NCBI RefSeq assembly: GCF_022664465.1
Contig: NZ_JAKREV010000003.1
Span: 62,001-126,000, forward strand
DNA length: 64,000 bases
From: Sphingomonas hankookensis
Lineage (GTDB): Bacteria; Pseudomonadota; Alphaproteobacteria; Sphingomonadales; Sphingomonadaceae
Direction of reading: 5' to 3'
Shown here: piece by piece, positions 42,787 through 51,711 of the stretch
Layout: each line of letters begins with the position of its first letter
Position numbering within the stretch: position 1 is the stretch's first letter
Position numbers and translations under genes: made by a program
Notes under the pieces: model-generated
What the model was told of the DNA's origin: nothing
What the model saw: the letters and a program-made list of their open reading frames with translations, nothing else
The model's database searches: none

Positions 42787-45236
42787 GCGAACCACCCCGG
42801 CAGCGCGATGACCAGCGCGGCGACGATCCCGGCCCCGGCGGCATGATCGCTCCACAGCCGGACGATGCGCGGCTCGCCCTGCCGCTGGCCGCCGACGAAC
42901 CCGGCGCTGATCCGCGCGCGCAGGAACGCCAGCATCACCACCGCCAGCGCGGCATGGAAGATGACATAGGCCGCCACCGTCGCCCCTGTCGCGGCATAGG
43001 CGTGCGAGGTCGGTGCGGGGAGCCGCAGCGCGATCAGTAGCACCATTGCCACTACGATCGCCCCCTGCCCGGCCAACGCCGCCGGCCATTGACCCCGCCG
43101 CACCGCCACTGCCGCCACGACCGCGCCGGCGATCGCCAGCACCAGCTCGAACGGTGCCCGCGCGATCAATTGCGGCGGCGGCCAATCCGGTGCCACCGTC
43201 CACAGAAACGCATAGCCGAACAGCAGCGAGGCAAAGAGCGTCCCGCTGGCGGTCAGTGCGAAGACGCTGCCCCACCATCCGGTCGTCCCGCGCGTTTCGG
43301 CAGCGATCGGCAACATCGCCCCGCCCGGCCCGGCAGGCAGCGGTCCGAAATCGCGACGCTGGCCGTTGCTCCATGCCCAGCGCCAGCCGAGCATCGCCAC
43401 CAGTACGAGGAACAGCGGCGCCAGCGGATACAGCCCGGCGAGCATCGACAGGAAGAAACCGCCCAGCGTCGCGGCGGTGGTGATCGGCAGCCAGCTATTG
43501 GTCGGCAGGATCGCGATATGATCGGGCGCGCCGCTGACCATGTCGACCGCCATCGTCTCGCGCCAGCCATGGCGTGCATGGCCCAGCCACCCGTCTCCCC
43601 GCGCCAGTACCGCGGGCAGGTCGGGCCGGTCCTCCAGCGGATCACGCCCCTCGACCACCGCAAGACTTGCGAAATTATAGGCCGGCGCCGGCGTCGCCAT
43701 CGCCCATTCGAGGGTACCGGCACCCCATGGGTTGCGCTTGTGCAGCCGCCCCAGCCAGATTTGCAGCGCCACGTCGATCGCGAACAGCGCGAAGCCGAAC
43801 GCCATCAGGAAGCTGCCCACCGACGACAGCAGGTTCAGCCACGTCCACCCCATCCCTTCCGGATAGGTGTCGATCCGCCGCGGCATGCCCAGCAACCCGG
43901 TCAGGTGCATCAGGAAGAAGGTGAGGTTGAACCCGATCAGGATCAGCCAGAACGCCGCCTCGCCCAGCCGCATCACCCGGCCCCGCCCGGTGAAATGCGG
44001 CAGCCAGTAATAGGCGGCGGCCAGCATCGGGAACACGAACCCGCCGACCAGCACGTAATGGAGATGCGCGGTGACGAACGCGGTATCGTGCGCCTGCGCG
44101 TCGAACGGCACCACCGCCAGCATGACGCCGGTGAGGCCACCCAGCACGAAGACGATGAAGAAGCCGATCAGGTACAGCATCGGCAGCTTCAACTGCGGCC
44201 GCCCGGCCCACAGCGTGCCGAGCCATGCGAACACCTGCACCGCGGTCGGGATCGCGACCAGCGTCGATGCGGCGGAAAAGAACCCCAGTGCCATGTGCGG
44301 GATGCCGGTGGTGAACATGTGGTGGACCCACAGCCCGAAGCTGAGGAACGCCAGCGCCATGACCGCCGCGACCAGCGCGCCGTAGCCGAGGATCTTCGTC
44401 CGCGCCATGACGGGGAGGATGGTCGATACTGCGCCAGCGGCGGGCAGAAAGATGATATAGACTTCCGGGTGGCCAAACAGCCAGAACAGATGCTGCCACA
44501 ACAGCGGCGACCCGCCCAGTTCGGGGGCATAGAACGGCCAGCCGAACGCACGCTCGACTTCCAGCAGGATCGATCCGAGGATCAGCGGCGGAAAGCCAAA
44601 GATCATCATTCCCGCCGTCGCCAGCATATACCATGCGAACAGCGGCATCCGGTCGAGCCGCATGCCGGGCGCACGCAGCTTCAGGATCGACACCGCGATC
44701 TCGATCGCGGCGCACATCGCCGAAATCTCGACGAAGGTGACGCCCAGCAGCCAGACGTCGGAATTGATCCCCGGCGTATAGGTCTTGCCCGACAGCGGCG
44801 GGTAGAGGAACCAGCCGGCATCGGGCGCGACCCCGGCCAGCATCGCCGCGATCAGGATGCTGCCGCCGAACACGTAACACCACCATCCCAGCGCCGACAG
44901 GCGCGGATAGGCAAGGTCGCGCGCGCCCAGCATCTTGGGCAGCAGGTACATCGCCAGCCCTTCGAACATCGGGATGGCGAACAGGAACATCATGATGCTG
45001 CCATGCATCGTGAACAGCTGGTTATAGACCGCCGGTCCCACGAACGCGCTGTGCGGCGTCGCCAGCTGCGCGCGGATCAACATGGCGAGCACGCCGCCGA
45101 CCGCGAAGAAGAAGAACGCGCCGAGGATGAAACGCCGGCCCATGTCCGAATGGTTGACCGACCGCAGCTGTCCGCGCAGGCCCGGCTCGGTCCGCCAGAT
45201 CGCGGTCAGTTCGCGGTGGAGCCTCAGCGCCTTCAT
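42783..45236 (-). CDS. Cytochrome c oxidase subunit I-III fusion
   Basis: An 817-residue protein. The first 560 residues or so are a haem-copper oxidase subunit I: LFTMHGSIMMFLFAIPM, the CuB/His-Tyr region WLFGHPEVYIIFLP (with the A-type Glu), the HHMFTTGIP His pair, and HDTAFVTAHLHYVLVGG with haem ligands. The last 180 residues are a subunit III (TTGWWGSVFALTASGTLFASLLFGYAFLW). Fusion of I and III is known in caa3/ba3-type and some alphaproteobacterial oxidases. ATG 45236 overlaps the coxB stop (ATGA). It pumps protons while reducing O2; the electron donor is probably cytochrome c. Confidence 0.92.
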   Translation of the reverse strand: MKALRLHRELTAIWRTEPGLRGQLRSVNHSDMGRRFILGAFFFFAVGGVLAMLIRAQLATPHSAFVGPAVYNQLFTMHGSIMMFLFAIPMFEGLAMYLLPKMLGARDLAYPRLSALGWWCYVFGGSILIAAMLAGVAPDAGWFLYPPLSGKTYTPGINSDVWLLGVTFVEISAMCAAIEIAVSILKLRAPGMRLDRMPLFAWYMLATAGMMIFGFPPLILGSILLEVERAFGWPFYAPELGGSPLLWQHLFWLFGHPEVYIIFLPAAGAVSTILPVMARTKILGYGALVAAVMALAFLSFGLWVHHMFTTGIPHMALGFFSAASTLVAIPTAVQVFAWLGTLWAGRPQLKLPMLYLIGFFIVFVLGGLTGVMLAVVPFDAQAHDTAFVTAHLHYVLVGGFVFPMLAAAYYWLPHFTGRGRVMRLGEAAFWLILIGFNLTFFLMHLTGLLGMPRRIDTYPEGMGWTWLNLLSSVGSFLMAFGFALFAIDVALQIWLGRLHKRNPWGAGTLEWAMATPAPAYNFASLAVVEGRDPLEDRPDLPAVLARGDGWLGHARHGWRETMAVDMVSGAPDHIAILPTNSWLPITTAATLGGFFLSMLAGLYPLAPLFLVLVAMLGWRWAWSNGQRRDFGPLPAGPGGAMLPIAAETRGTTGWWGSVFALTASGTLFASLLFGYAFLWTVAPDWPPPQLIARAPFELVLAIAGAVVAAVAVRRGQWPAALAGQGAIVVAMVLLIALRLPAPTSHAYAATGATVAAYVIFHAALAVVMLAFLRARISAGFVGGQRQGEPRIVRLWSDHAAGAGIVAALVIALPGWFA

Positions 45237-45865
45237 CGTGCCCCCCGTTCGCGTGCGGTCCATCCGGCAGCGTCGTGCGCGATCACCGTGAACCCATGGT
45301 CGCGGTGTCCCGTCCCGCAATATTCGGCACATTCGCCGCGATAGAGTCCCGGCCGGGCGGCGACGATGCGCAACCGGTTGGGATGGCCGGGGATCGCGTC
45401 CATCTTGCCCGCGAGGCGCGGTACCCAGAAGCTGTGGATCACGTCGGTCGCGGTGATGACCAGGTCGACCGGGCGCCCGGCGGGGATGTGCAGCACGTTC
45501 TCGCTCACCCGCCCGGCCGGATCGCGAAATGCCCAGGCATAGCGCCGCGCCTCGACCCCGATCGTCACCGTATCGGGCGCGGGGGTCGGCAGGATACGCC
45601 CGCCGACGAACAGCGCATAGCCGAGCAGCGCCAGCAGCACCACGCTCGGCATGGCCAGGCCCAGCCCGACGATCCACGTCCGGTCGGCCACCCGGTCGTC
45701 GCGGTGCCGCCGTACCATCGCGACCGCCAGCAGCGCGAAGACCAGCCCGGCCAGCAGCACCGCGCCGCCCAGCATCACCCACCACAAGGTCGCGACCGAC
45801 GCGGCATGCGGCCCGGCGGGGTCGAGTACCGACAACGGTCCCGCGCAACCGCCGAGCGCCAGCAC
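45233..45865 (-). CDS. coxB: Cytochrome c oxidase subunit II (5' end uncertain)
   Basis: A protein of at least 210 residues with two membrane helices and a periplasmic CuA cupredoxin domain. The CuA ligands appear as His in TDVIHSFWVP and C-A-E-Y-C-G-T-G-H, but the usual final Met (H-x-x-M) is replaced by His (GHRDHGF). The only usable start in frame is GTG 45863-45865 after AGGGA, which leaves a cut-down signal MLALGGCAG. In-frame sequence upstream (PLRRPVGAGITV) would make a perfect lipoprotein signal but has no start codon; ATG 45908 on the other strand and an out-of-frame ATG are discussed under findings. Confidence 0.85.
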   Translation of the reverse strand: MLALGGCAGPLSVLDPAGPHAASVATLWWVMLGGAVLLAGLVFALLAVAMVRRHRDDRVADRTWIVGLGLAMPSVVLLALLGYALFVGGRILPTPAPDTVTIGVEARRYAWAFRDPAGRVSENVLHIPAGRPVDLVITATDVIHSFWVPRLAGKMDAIPGHPNRLRIVAARPGLYRGECAEYCGTGHRDHGFTVIAHDAAGWTARERGAR

Positions 45866-45907
45866 CGTTATCCCTGCACCGACTGGGCGGCGAAGGGGGA
45901 ATACGAC

Positions 45908-46429
45908 ATGGGCGAACCGGGTGGAAATGTGGTCGACGAACGGCTGGTGGACCCGATCGAGGCCAATCCGGCGTTTCACCGCACCGAATCGAAGGTCGCG
46001 GTCGCGGGGCATCCGATCCATGCGATGCTGGTCGCCTTTCCGGTGGCGCTGACCACCTGCACGTTCGGCGCCGATGCGCTGTTCTGGTGGACCGGCGACA
46101 ATTTCTGGGCCCGCGCCGCGCTGTGGGCCTCGGGCGCGGGGTTCCTGCTGGGCGTGCTGGCGGGCATCGCCGGCACGGTCGAATTGCTGTGGGTGCCCGG
46201 CATCCGCGCCCGCGCATCCAGCTGGACGCATTTCATCATCGCGGTGATGCTGCTGTCGATCCTCGGCGCGAACTGGGGCTACCGGCTGAGCGCGGGATAC
46301 GAACAGGCGATCCTGCCCTACGGCATCCTGCTTTCGCTGTTCGCGGTCGGCTTCACGGGCTTTACCGGCTGGCATGGCGGCAAGTTGGTGTTCGAATATC
46401 AAGTCGGGGTCGCCTCCAGCGGGAGCTGA
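45908..46429 (+). CDS. DUF2231 membrane protein
   Basis: A 173-residue protein with four predicted helices and the family segment VAGHPIHAMLVAFPVALTTCTFGADALFWWTGD near the N-terminus, where conserved histidines suggest a redox or metal role. AAGGGGGA precedes ATG 45908 by seven bases. It is divergent from coxB and lies in the middle of the oxidase cluster on the opposite strand. Its 3' end overlaps the CopD-like gene by 31 bases. Confidence 0.85.
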   Translation: MGEPGGNVVDERLVDPIEANPAFHRTESKVAVAGHPIHAMLVAFPVALTTCTFGADALFWWTGDNFWARAALWASGAGFLLGVLAGIAGTVELLWVPGIRARASSWTHFIIAVMLLSILGANWGYRLSAGYEQAILPYGILLSLFAVGFTGFTGWHGGKLVFEYQVGVASSGS

Positions 46430-46890
46430 CGGTTCTGCGGGCCGTCGAGCCAGGCGGGGGTCAGGTCGGGGATCACCGGCTTGGCCAGCACCAGCGTCAG
46501 CACGACGGTCATCGTCGCCAGCACCACCGCCAGCAGCGGTTTGGACGACGGCGGGGCATATTCGCCGCGCCGTTCGCTCATTAGCACCACGACATGGCCG
46601 ACCAGTGCATGCAGCGCGACCAGCAGCCCGACAGCGACCAGCTTGGCGAACATCCACGGTTCGAATACCTGCCGCAGGAAGATCAGCGCGGTCCCGGCGG
46701 CGATCGCCAGCACCGCCGCCGGGGTGACGATGCGGGTATAGCCATAATGGGTGATCCGCCGCAGCCGGGCATAGTCCGCCTGCTCTTCCGCCACGTCGTG
46801 CTTCGACAGCACCAGCGGCAGCGCGACCAGCCCGGCGCACCACAGGATCAGCGCGGCGATGTGCAGCCCCTTCACCCACGCCAGGATCAT
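46399..46890 (-). CDS. CopD/HemJ-like membrane protein
   Basis: A 163-residue four-helix membrane protein starting MILAWVKGLHIAALILWCAGLVALPLVL, with RRITHYGYTRIVTPAAVLAIAAGTALIF and KLVAVGLLVALHALVGHVV. Conserved histidines in the first, second and third helices match the CopD/HemJ (UPF0093) group, which includes copper resistance proteins and protoporphyrinogen oxidase. Next to ctaG, a copper or haem supply role for the oxidase is likely (inference). The ATG overlaps the ctaG stop. Confidence 0.75.
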   Translation of the reverse strand: MILAWVKGLHIAALILWCAGLVALPLVLSKHDVAEEQADYARLRRITHYGYTRIVTPAAVLAIAAGTALIFLRQVFEPWMFAKLVAVGLLVALHALVGHVVVLMSERRGEYAPPSSKPLLAVVLATMTVVLTLVLAKPVIPDLTPAWLDGPQNRQLPLEATPT

Positions 46891-47606
46891 GCCGCCACCT
46901 GCGCATCCATCGCCCGCCAGCGCCGCGCCGCGACCCATGCCGCGGCGATCGCATAGGGCGCCATGCCCGGCACCCACATGATCAATCCGGCCAGTTGCTG
47001 GTCGCCCAGCGGCCCGATGCCGAACGCCAACGTACTCGACAGGTGGGTGGCATAGAGCGGCCGAGGGGCAAAGGTCAGCAGCGCGCCGAGGAACCCCATC
47101 TGCACCGCCCCGCCGGCGATTCCCGCCACCGCCTCCATCGGCGCCGCCCGCCGGACCGCCGCCCAGAAGAGCCAGCCGCTGACGAGCAGGCTGGCCTGCA
47201 TCAGCCAGTACAGCCCGACATGGCCGAGTGCCGCATCGTAGAGCGCCGGCACATGCCACGCCCACAGGATCGCGGTCGACAGCGGCAGCGCGAACGCGAC
47301 GCCGATCCGCAGCTTCGGCGGCCACGCGATCGCCAGCAGCGGTGCGGCGATGCCGATCAGCAACAGATGATGCACCGCCCGCGCACCGAATAGTGCGACG
47401 CTGAGCGCACACAGCGGCGACACGAACGCCACTGCCAGCGTCGCGACGCCCGCAATCCCGAACGCGCGCCGTCCAGCGGGCAACCGCACCGCCGCGACCA
47501 GTGCCGCCACCAGCAGCGCGATCAGCACCGGATCACCGTTCCACCGCGACAGCCAGTCGCCTGCGCCGGGGGCTTCCCCGCAATAGCTTCGCCGCCAGTC
47601 GATCAT
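46887..47606 (-). CDS. ctaG: Cytochrome c oxidase assembly protein CtaG (caa3 type)
   Basis: A 239-residue protein with six to seven membrane helices of the caa3_CtaG family: AVHHLLLIGIAAPLLAIA, STAILWAWHVPALYDAAL and LAGLIMWVPGM carry the conserved His, Trp and Met residues. CtaG of this type is needed for assembly of caa3 oxidases, probably in copper insertion. ATG 47606 is favoured because AGGG lies five bases upstream; GTG 47612 is the alternative. Confidence 0.87.
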   Translation of the reverse strand: MIDWRRSYCGEAPGAGDWLSRWNGDPVLIALLVAALVAAVRLPAGRRAFGIAGVATLAVAFVSPLCALSVALFGARAVHHLLLIGIAAPLLAIAWPPKLRIGVAFALPLSTAILWAWHVPALYDAALGHVGLYWLMQASLLVSGWLFWAAVRRAAPMEAVAGIAGGAVQMGFLGALLTFAPRPLYATHLSSTLAFGIGPLGDQQLAGLIMWVPGMAPYAIAAAWVAARRWRAMDAQVAA

Positions 47607-47757
47607 CGCCACCCTGTCGATTGGTTGCTTTTCCCCGACCGGTTAACGCCCGGACCCGCCCGTTCGCTGCATCGATCTTTCGAATTATTGGACGGCGCAC
47701 GGACCCCGACCCGCCGCTCGCCGGTTATCGATGGCAACGGCCAAGGAAAGGACCCTC

Positions 47758-48375
47758 ATGCTCGAACATGTCCCCGGCTGGCTCGGTGCGCTGTTGCGGA
47801 ACGTCCGCGCCGGTGCCTCCAAGCTGACGATCGTAGATCCGGCGCTCGGCAGTTTCGACAGCCTCGACCTCGCCAGCCTCGCCTTTGCCGACGGGCAGCG
47901 CCTGCCCGACCGCTTCACCGCCGATGGCGAGGGCGTATCTCCGCCGCTCCACTGGCGCGGCGTGCCGTCGGACGCGACGGCGCTGGCGCTGATCGTCGAG
48001 GACCCCGACGCACCGTCGACCCAGCCGCTCGTCCACGCGATCCTGTGGGATATCGCCCCGGCCGACGGACAGTTGGCCGAAGGCGCGATCCGCCCCGATG
48101 GCGACGGCGACGCGACGCACGGCGATGTCGGCCGCAACAGCTATCTGCGCGAAGGCTGGCTCCCGCCCGATCCGCCGACCGGGCATGGCGAGCATCGCTA
48201 CGCCTTTCAGCTGTTCGCGCTGAAAGACGCGCCGCATCTCGATCCCAATCCGGGCCGCAGCGCGGTGGTCGAGGCGATGGCCGGCCGCGTGCTGGCCGCC
48301 GGGCTGCTCACCGGCGTCTATTCGCGCGGAGAGCCGGCGGAGGTAGGGCCGGTGGGCGAAACCGCGCCAATCTAA
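47758..48375 (+). CDS. YbhB/YbcL-type phosphatidylethanolamine-binding (RKIP-like) protein
   Basis: A 205-residue protein of the bacterial PEBP family: DGEGVSPPLHWRGVPSDATALALIVEDPDAP, the LVHAILWDIAP strand and GHGEHRYAFQLFAL are the conserved ligand-pocket segments. It has no signal peptide, so it is cytoplasmic. Function in bacteria is unproved. ATG 47758 has GGAAAGGA upstream; an in-frame ATG at 47731 has none. It ends in a perfect hairpin shared with convergent ribH. Confidence 0.9.
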   Translation: MLEHVPGWLGALLRNVRAGASKLTIVDPALGSFDSLDLASLAFADGQRLPDRFTADGEGVSPPLHWRGVPSDATALALIVEDPDAPSTQPLVHAILWDIAPADGQLAEGAIRPDGDGDATHGDVGRNSYLREGWLPPDPPTGHGEHRYAFQLFALKDAPHLDPNPGRSAVVEAMAGRVLAAGLLTGVYSRGEPAEVGPVGETAPI

Positions 48376-48403
48376 AATCCTCCCCGCTCCGCGGGGAGGA
48401 TTT
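48375..48403. terminator. Bidirectional hairpin between PEBP gene and ribH
   Basis: AAATCCTCCCCG (48375-48386) and CGGGGAGGATTT (48392-48403) are perfect complements around CTCCG. A- and T-rich ends on either side let it terminate both convergent genes. Confidence 0.8.
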
Positions 48404-48409
48404 AGGTGC

Positions 48410-48832
48410 TCACACCGAAAACCGCTCGCGTAATTCCAGCATCGCCAGCGCGGCCTTCGCCGCCTCGCCGCCCTTGTCCTTCTCGTCGCGTTTGGCGCGG
48501 GTCAGCGCCTGCGCCTCGTTCTCGACGGTCAGGATGCCGTTGCCGACCGGCACGCCCTCCAGCGACAGGTTCATGATCCCGCGCGCGCTCTCGTTCGAGA
48601 CGACCTCGAAATGATAGGTCTCGCCACGGATGATGACGCCCAGCGCGACGAACGCGTCATACGTCTCGGCGGCATCGGCGATCGCGATCGCGCCGGGCAC
48701 TTCCAGCGCGCCGGGCACGGTCACCGTCTCGTGTTCATGCCCCGCCGCCTCGATCGCCGCCCGCGCGCCGTCGAGCAGCAGGTCGTTCAGATGGTCGTAG
48801 AACCGCGCCTCGACGATCAGCACCTTCGCCAT
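48410..48832 (-). CDS. ribH: 6,7-dimethyl-8-ribityllumazine synthase
   Basis: A 140-residue lumazine synthase that condenses the pyrimidine product with 3,4-dihydroxy-2-butanone 4-phosphate. Motifs are [38 protein letters not shown] (catalytic His) and [15 protein letters not shown]. It is the last gene of the riboflavin operon, two bases after ribBX, and the conserved penultimate step of the pathway. Confidence 0.95.
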   Translation of the reverse strand: MAKVLIVEARFYDHLNDLLLDGARAAIEAAGHEHETVTVPGALEVPGAIAIADAAETYDAFVALGVIIRGETYHFEVVSNESARGIMNLSLEGVPVGNGILTVENEAQALTRAKRDEKDKGGEAAKAALAMLELRERFSV

Positions 48833-48834
48833 GT

Positions 48835-49965
48835 TCAATTCTCCACGATCGGCCGTTCGCCGACGATCTTCAGCCCATATCCATCCAGCCCGACCAGCGT
48901 GTGGTGGGTGTTGGTCAGCAGCACCATGTCCTCGACGCCCAGTTCGTTCAGGATCATCGCGCCGACGCCATAGTCGCGCAATTCCTCCATGTCCGGGATC
49001 GCATCGCCGGTGCGCGCGCGGATCGCCAGCGCCAGCGCGTCGGGGCGCGGCTTGCTGATGACCACCACGACGCCCGCCCCTTCCTCGGCGATGATCCGCA
49101 TCGACTGGCGCAGCAGGCCGCCGCGCTCGCCCCCCTCGCCGAACAGGTCGGCGAACGGCGACAGCGCGTGCATCCGCACCAGCGTCGGCTTGCGCGGATC
49201 GATCAGCCCCTTGACCAGCGCGACCTGTTCGCTGCCCGTCGCCTTGTTCCAGAACGACATGGCGCGCCACTCGCCGCCCCATTCGCTCTCGAACACCGTC
49301 TCCGCGCGCTTTTCGACCAGATGGTCGTGGCGACGGCGATAGGCGATCAGGTCGCGGATCGTCCCGATCTTCAGGCCATGCAGCTGCGAAAAGCCGACCA
49401 GGTCGTCCATCCGCGCCATGGTCCCGTCCTCGTTCATGATCTCGCAGATCACGCCCGAAGGATTGAGTCCGGCCAAGCGCGACACATCGACCGCCGCCTC
49501 GGTATGGCCGGCGCGCACCAGCACCCCGCCCTCGCGCGCCACCAGCGGGAAGACATGGCCCGGCGTCACGATCTCCGACGCTTCCTTCGACGCATCGATC
49601 GCGACGGCGATCGTCCGCGCGCGATCGGCGGCGGAGATGCCGGTCGTCACCCCCTCGCGCGCCTCGATCGAGACGGTGAAGGCGGTTTCATGCCGCGTGC
49701 CGTTGTTGCGCGCCATCAGGTCGAGACCCAGTTGTTCGACCCGCGCCTTGGTCATCGCGAGACAGATCAGGCCGCGCCCGTGCCGCGCCATGAAGTTGAC
49801 CGCATCGGGCGTCGCCATCTGCGCCGGGATGACCAGATCGCCCTCGTTTTCCCGGTCCTCGTCGTCGACCAGGATGAACATCCGCCCGTTGCGGGCTTCG
49901 TCGATGATTTCTTCGGGGGACGAGAGGAAGGCGTGGCGGAGACCCGCCAGTTCAGCGTTGGCCAC
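48835..49965 (-). CDS. ribB: 3,4-dihydroxy-2-butanone 4-phosphate synthase with degenerate GTP cyclohydrolase II domain (RibBX)
   Basis: A 376-residue two-domain protein. Residues 1-205 are RibB, with [28 protein letters not shown] and [13 protein letters not shown]. The C-terminal half resembles RibA but lacks the zinc cysteines: where RibA has a C-x10-C-x-C site, this one reads [18 protein letters not shown]. This is the RibBX arrangement known from proteobacteria, in which the second domain does not have cyclohydrolase activity. GTP cyclohydrolase II must be elsewhere. GTG 49965 overlaps ribE by 14 bases. Confidence 0.93.
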   Translation of the reverse strand: MANAELAGLRHAFLSSPEEIIDEARNGRMFILVDDEDRENEGDLVIPAQMATPDAVNFMARHGRGLICLAMTKARVEQLGLDLMARNNGTRHETAFTVSIEAREGVTTGISAADRARTIAVAIDASKEASEIVTPGHVFPLVAREGGVLVRAGHTEAAVDVSRLAGLNPSGVICEIMNEDGTMARMDDLVGFSQLHGLKIGTIRDLIAYRRRHDHLVEKRAETVFESEWGGEWRAMSFWNKATGSEQVALVKGLIDPRKPTLVRMHALSPFADLFGEGGERGGLLRQSMRIIAEEGAGVVVVISKPRPDALALAIRARTGDAIPDMEELRDYGVGAMILNELGVEDMVLLTNTHHTLVGLDGYGLKIVGERPIVEN

Positions 49966-50569
49966 GGACTTGTTCCATTCGCATCAGATAACGGGCGAGC
50001 ACGTCGATCTCGATATTGACCGACTGCCCAACGGCCAAGGCCCCCAGCGTCGTGACCGACTGGGTATGGGGGATCAGGTTCACGGTGAAGCGGGTACCAT
50101 TCGCGTCGTCGGCGACGTCGTTGACGGTCAGCGACACGCCGTCGATCGTCACCGACCCCTTGGTCGCGACGAACGGGCTGAGCGCACGATCGACCGCGAA
50201 GGTGACGCGGGTCGAATCCTTGTCGGCCTCGGTCGCGACCACCCGTCCCACGCCGTCGACATGACCGGTGACGATATGCCCGCCCAGCTCGTCGCCCAGC
50301 TTCAACGCGCGTTCGAGGTTCAGCCTTTGCCCCTCGCGCCACTGGTCGGCGGTGCGCGACACCGTCTCGCCCGACACGTCGACCGCGAACCAGCCCGGTC
50401 CCCCGGGAGCAGATTTGTCGACCACGGTCAGGCACACGCCCGAACAGGCGATCGACGCGCCCATGTCGATAGTCGTCGTGTCATAGGCACAACCGATGCG
50501 GACGCGCAGGTCGCCTGCTCCCCCGATCGATTCGATGCGCCCGACGTCGCTGACAATACCCGTAAACAC
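49952..50569 (-). CDS. ribE: Riboflavin synthase alpha subunit
   Basis: A 205-residue enzyme with two lumazine-binding repeats: [14 protein letters not shown]...[13 protein letters not shown] in the first, [14 protein letters not shown]...[14 protein letters not shown] in the second. It dismutates two lumazines to riboflavin. The start is GTG 50569, after AGGAG with six-base spacing; the longer open frame upstream is made of repeat A5 sequence and is rejected. Confidence 0.95.
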   Translation of the reverse strand: MFTGIVSDVGRIESIGGAGDLRVRIGCAYDTTTIDMGASIACSGVCLTVVDKSAPGGPGWFAVDVSGETVSRTADQWREGQRLNLERALKLGDELGGHIVTGHVDGVGRVVATEADKDSTRVTFAVDRALSPFVATKGSVTIDGVSLTVNDVADDANGTRFTVNLIPHTQSVTTLGALAVGQSVNIEIDVLARYLMRMEQVRGQR

Positions 50570-50610
50570 GCTTCGCTCCTTCTCGCGGACCGATCGATAC
50601 TTCGACCTTT

Positions 50611-50706
50611 CGTCATCCCCGCGCAGGCGGGGATCCATATACGCTGTCGACGAAGAAAGTGCCGAAACGTCAGCGCCTATGGATTCCCGCCTGCGCGGGA
50701 ATGACG
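50611..50706. repeat. Interspersed palindromic repeat, family A (A5)
   Basis: CGTCATCCCCGCGCAGGCGGGGATCCATAT at the left and ATGGATTCCCGCCTGCGCGGGAATGACG at the right. It lies inside the riboflavin operon between ribD and ribE, so the transcript would carry its hairpins. Confidence 0.85.
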
Positions 50707-50716
50707 ATCGGTCAGC

Positions 50717-51706
50717 CTACTCTCCGATCCTCGCGCGCTCGTAGACCTCCAGCCGGTCGCTGCCAAGCATCCGGGCATCGTGCAGCCGCCAGCGGCCATG
50801 CGCCGCCGCCAGGTCGGTCAGCCCGATATCGGGCAGCGTCCGGCCATGCCCGATCAGGATCGGCGCGCGGTACAGCAGCAGCCGGTCGACCGCATCGGCG
50901 CGCAGGAACGCCGCCGCCGTCGCCGCGCCGCCCTCGACCAGCACATGATCGCCCGGAAGATCGGCCAGCGCCTCGACACCCGGCACCATCGTGAAACCGC
51001 TGAGCGCTTCGCAATCGGCCGACAGCACCACCCGCTGCGGACTGCGATCGCCGAGGCCGGGCAGGCGGACGTTGAGCGTCGGGCGGTCGATCTCGGCGGT
51101 TCCGCGGCCGACGAGGATCGCTTCGTGGCGGCTGCGTTCCAGATGGCCGTGCGCGCGTGCCTGTGGTCCGGTGATCCACTGGCTCTGCCCATCGGCCCGC
51201 GACACCGCGCCGTCGAGCGACAGCGCCAGTTTCAGCGTGACGAACGGACGCCCCAGCGCCCGCCGCGTCAGGAACCCGGCCATGCTGCGCGCCGCATCCT
51301 GCGCCCGAACCCCGACGACGACCGCGATCCCCGCCGCCTCGATCCGCGCGGTGCCCTGTCCGTTGGTGCGCGGATCGGGATCGGTCAGGCCGACGACCAC
51401 CCGCGCCACGCCGCTGTCGGCCAGCAGGTCGGCGCATGCCGGCCCGCGCGGCGACACATGCGCGCACGGTTCCAGCGTGACATAGACCGTCGCGCCCTTC
51501 GCCCGCTCCCCCGCCTGCGCCAGCGCCAGCGCCTCGGCATGCGGACGCCCGCCCGACTGGGTCCAGCCCCGCCCGACGACCCGGCCCTCGCGCACAATTA
51601 CGCACCCGACATTGGGATTGGGCGCCGTCGCCCCCCGCATGCGCTCGGCCAGCGTCAGCGCCGCGCCCATCCAGCGCGCATCGCCGGCGGCATCCACGGC
51701 GGACAA
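50717..51706 (-). CDS. ribD: Bifunctional riboflavin deaminase/reductase RibD
   Basis: A 329-residue enzyme performing the second and third steps of riboflavin synthesis. The N-terminal deaminase has the zinc motifs PHAEALALA and VTLEPCAHVSPRGPACADLL; the C-terminal reductase has LKLALSLDGAVSRADGQSQWITG and LVEGGAATAAAFL. The start is TTG 51706, five bases after the upstream gene, because the D-x-R-W-M-G-A-A-L segment of the deaminase begins right after it. It is the second gene of the operon. Confidence 0.93.
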   Translation of the reverse strand: MSAVDAAGDARWMGAALTLAERMRGATAPNPNVGCVIVREGRVVGRGWTQSGGRPHAEALALAQAGERAKGATVYVTLEPCAHVSPRGPACADLLADSGVARVVVGLTDPDPRTNGQGTARIEAAGIAVVVGVRAQDAARSMAGFLTRRALGRPFVTLKLALSLDGAVSRADGQSQWITGPQARAHGHLERSRHEAILVGRGTAEIDRPTLNVRLPGLGDRSPQRVVLSADCEALSGFTMVPGVEALADLPGDHVLVEGGAATAAAFLRADAVDRLLLYRAPILIGHGRTLPDIGLTDLAAAHGRWRLHDARMLGSDRLEVYERARIGE

Positions 51707-51711
51707 GCGGG

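Noticed and set aside
43089..45344. Open frame of about 750 codons opposite the oxidase subunit I-III gene
   Set aside because: Its product is a Gln/Arg/His-rich mixture without any domain, and the opposite strand encodes a clearly conserved membrane protein. It is an artefact of high GC content.
45907..46217. Extension of the oxidase frame upstream to 46217, giving a 1144-residue fusion of subunits II and I
   Set aside because: The upstream part is in a different frame from coxB, overlaps DUF2231 on the other strand and is Arg/Pro-rich without domains.
50570..50638. Longer N-terminus for riboflavin synthase from 50638
   Set aside because: The extra residues are translated repeat A5 sequence; GTG 50569 has AGGAG at good spacing.
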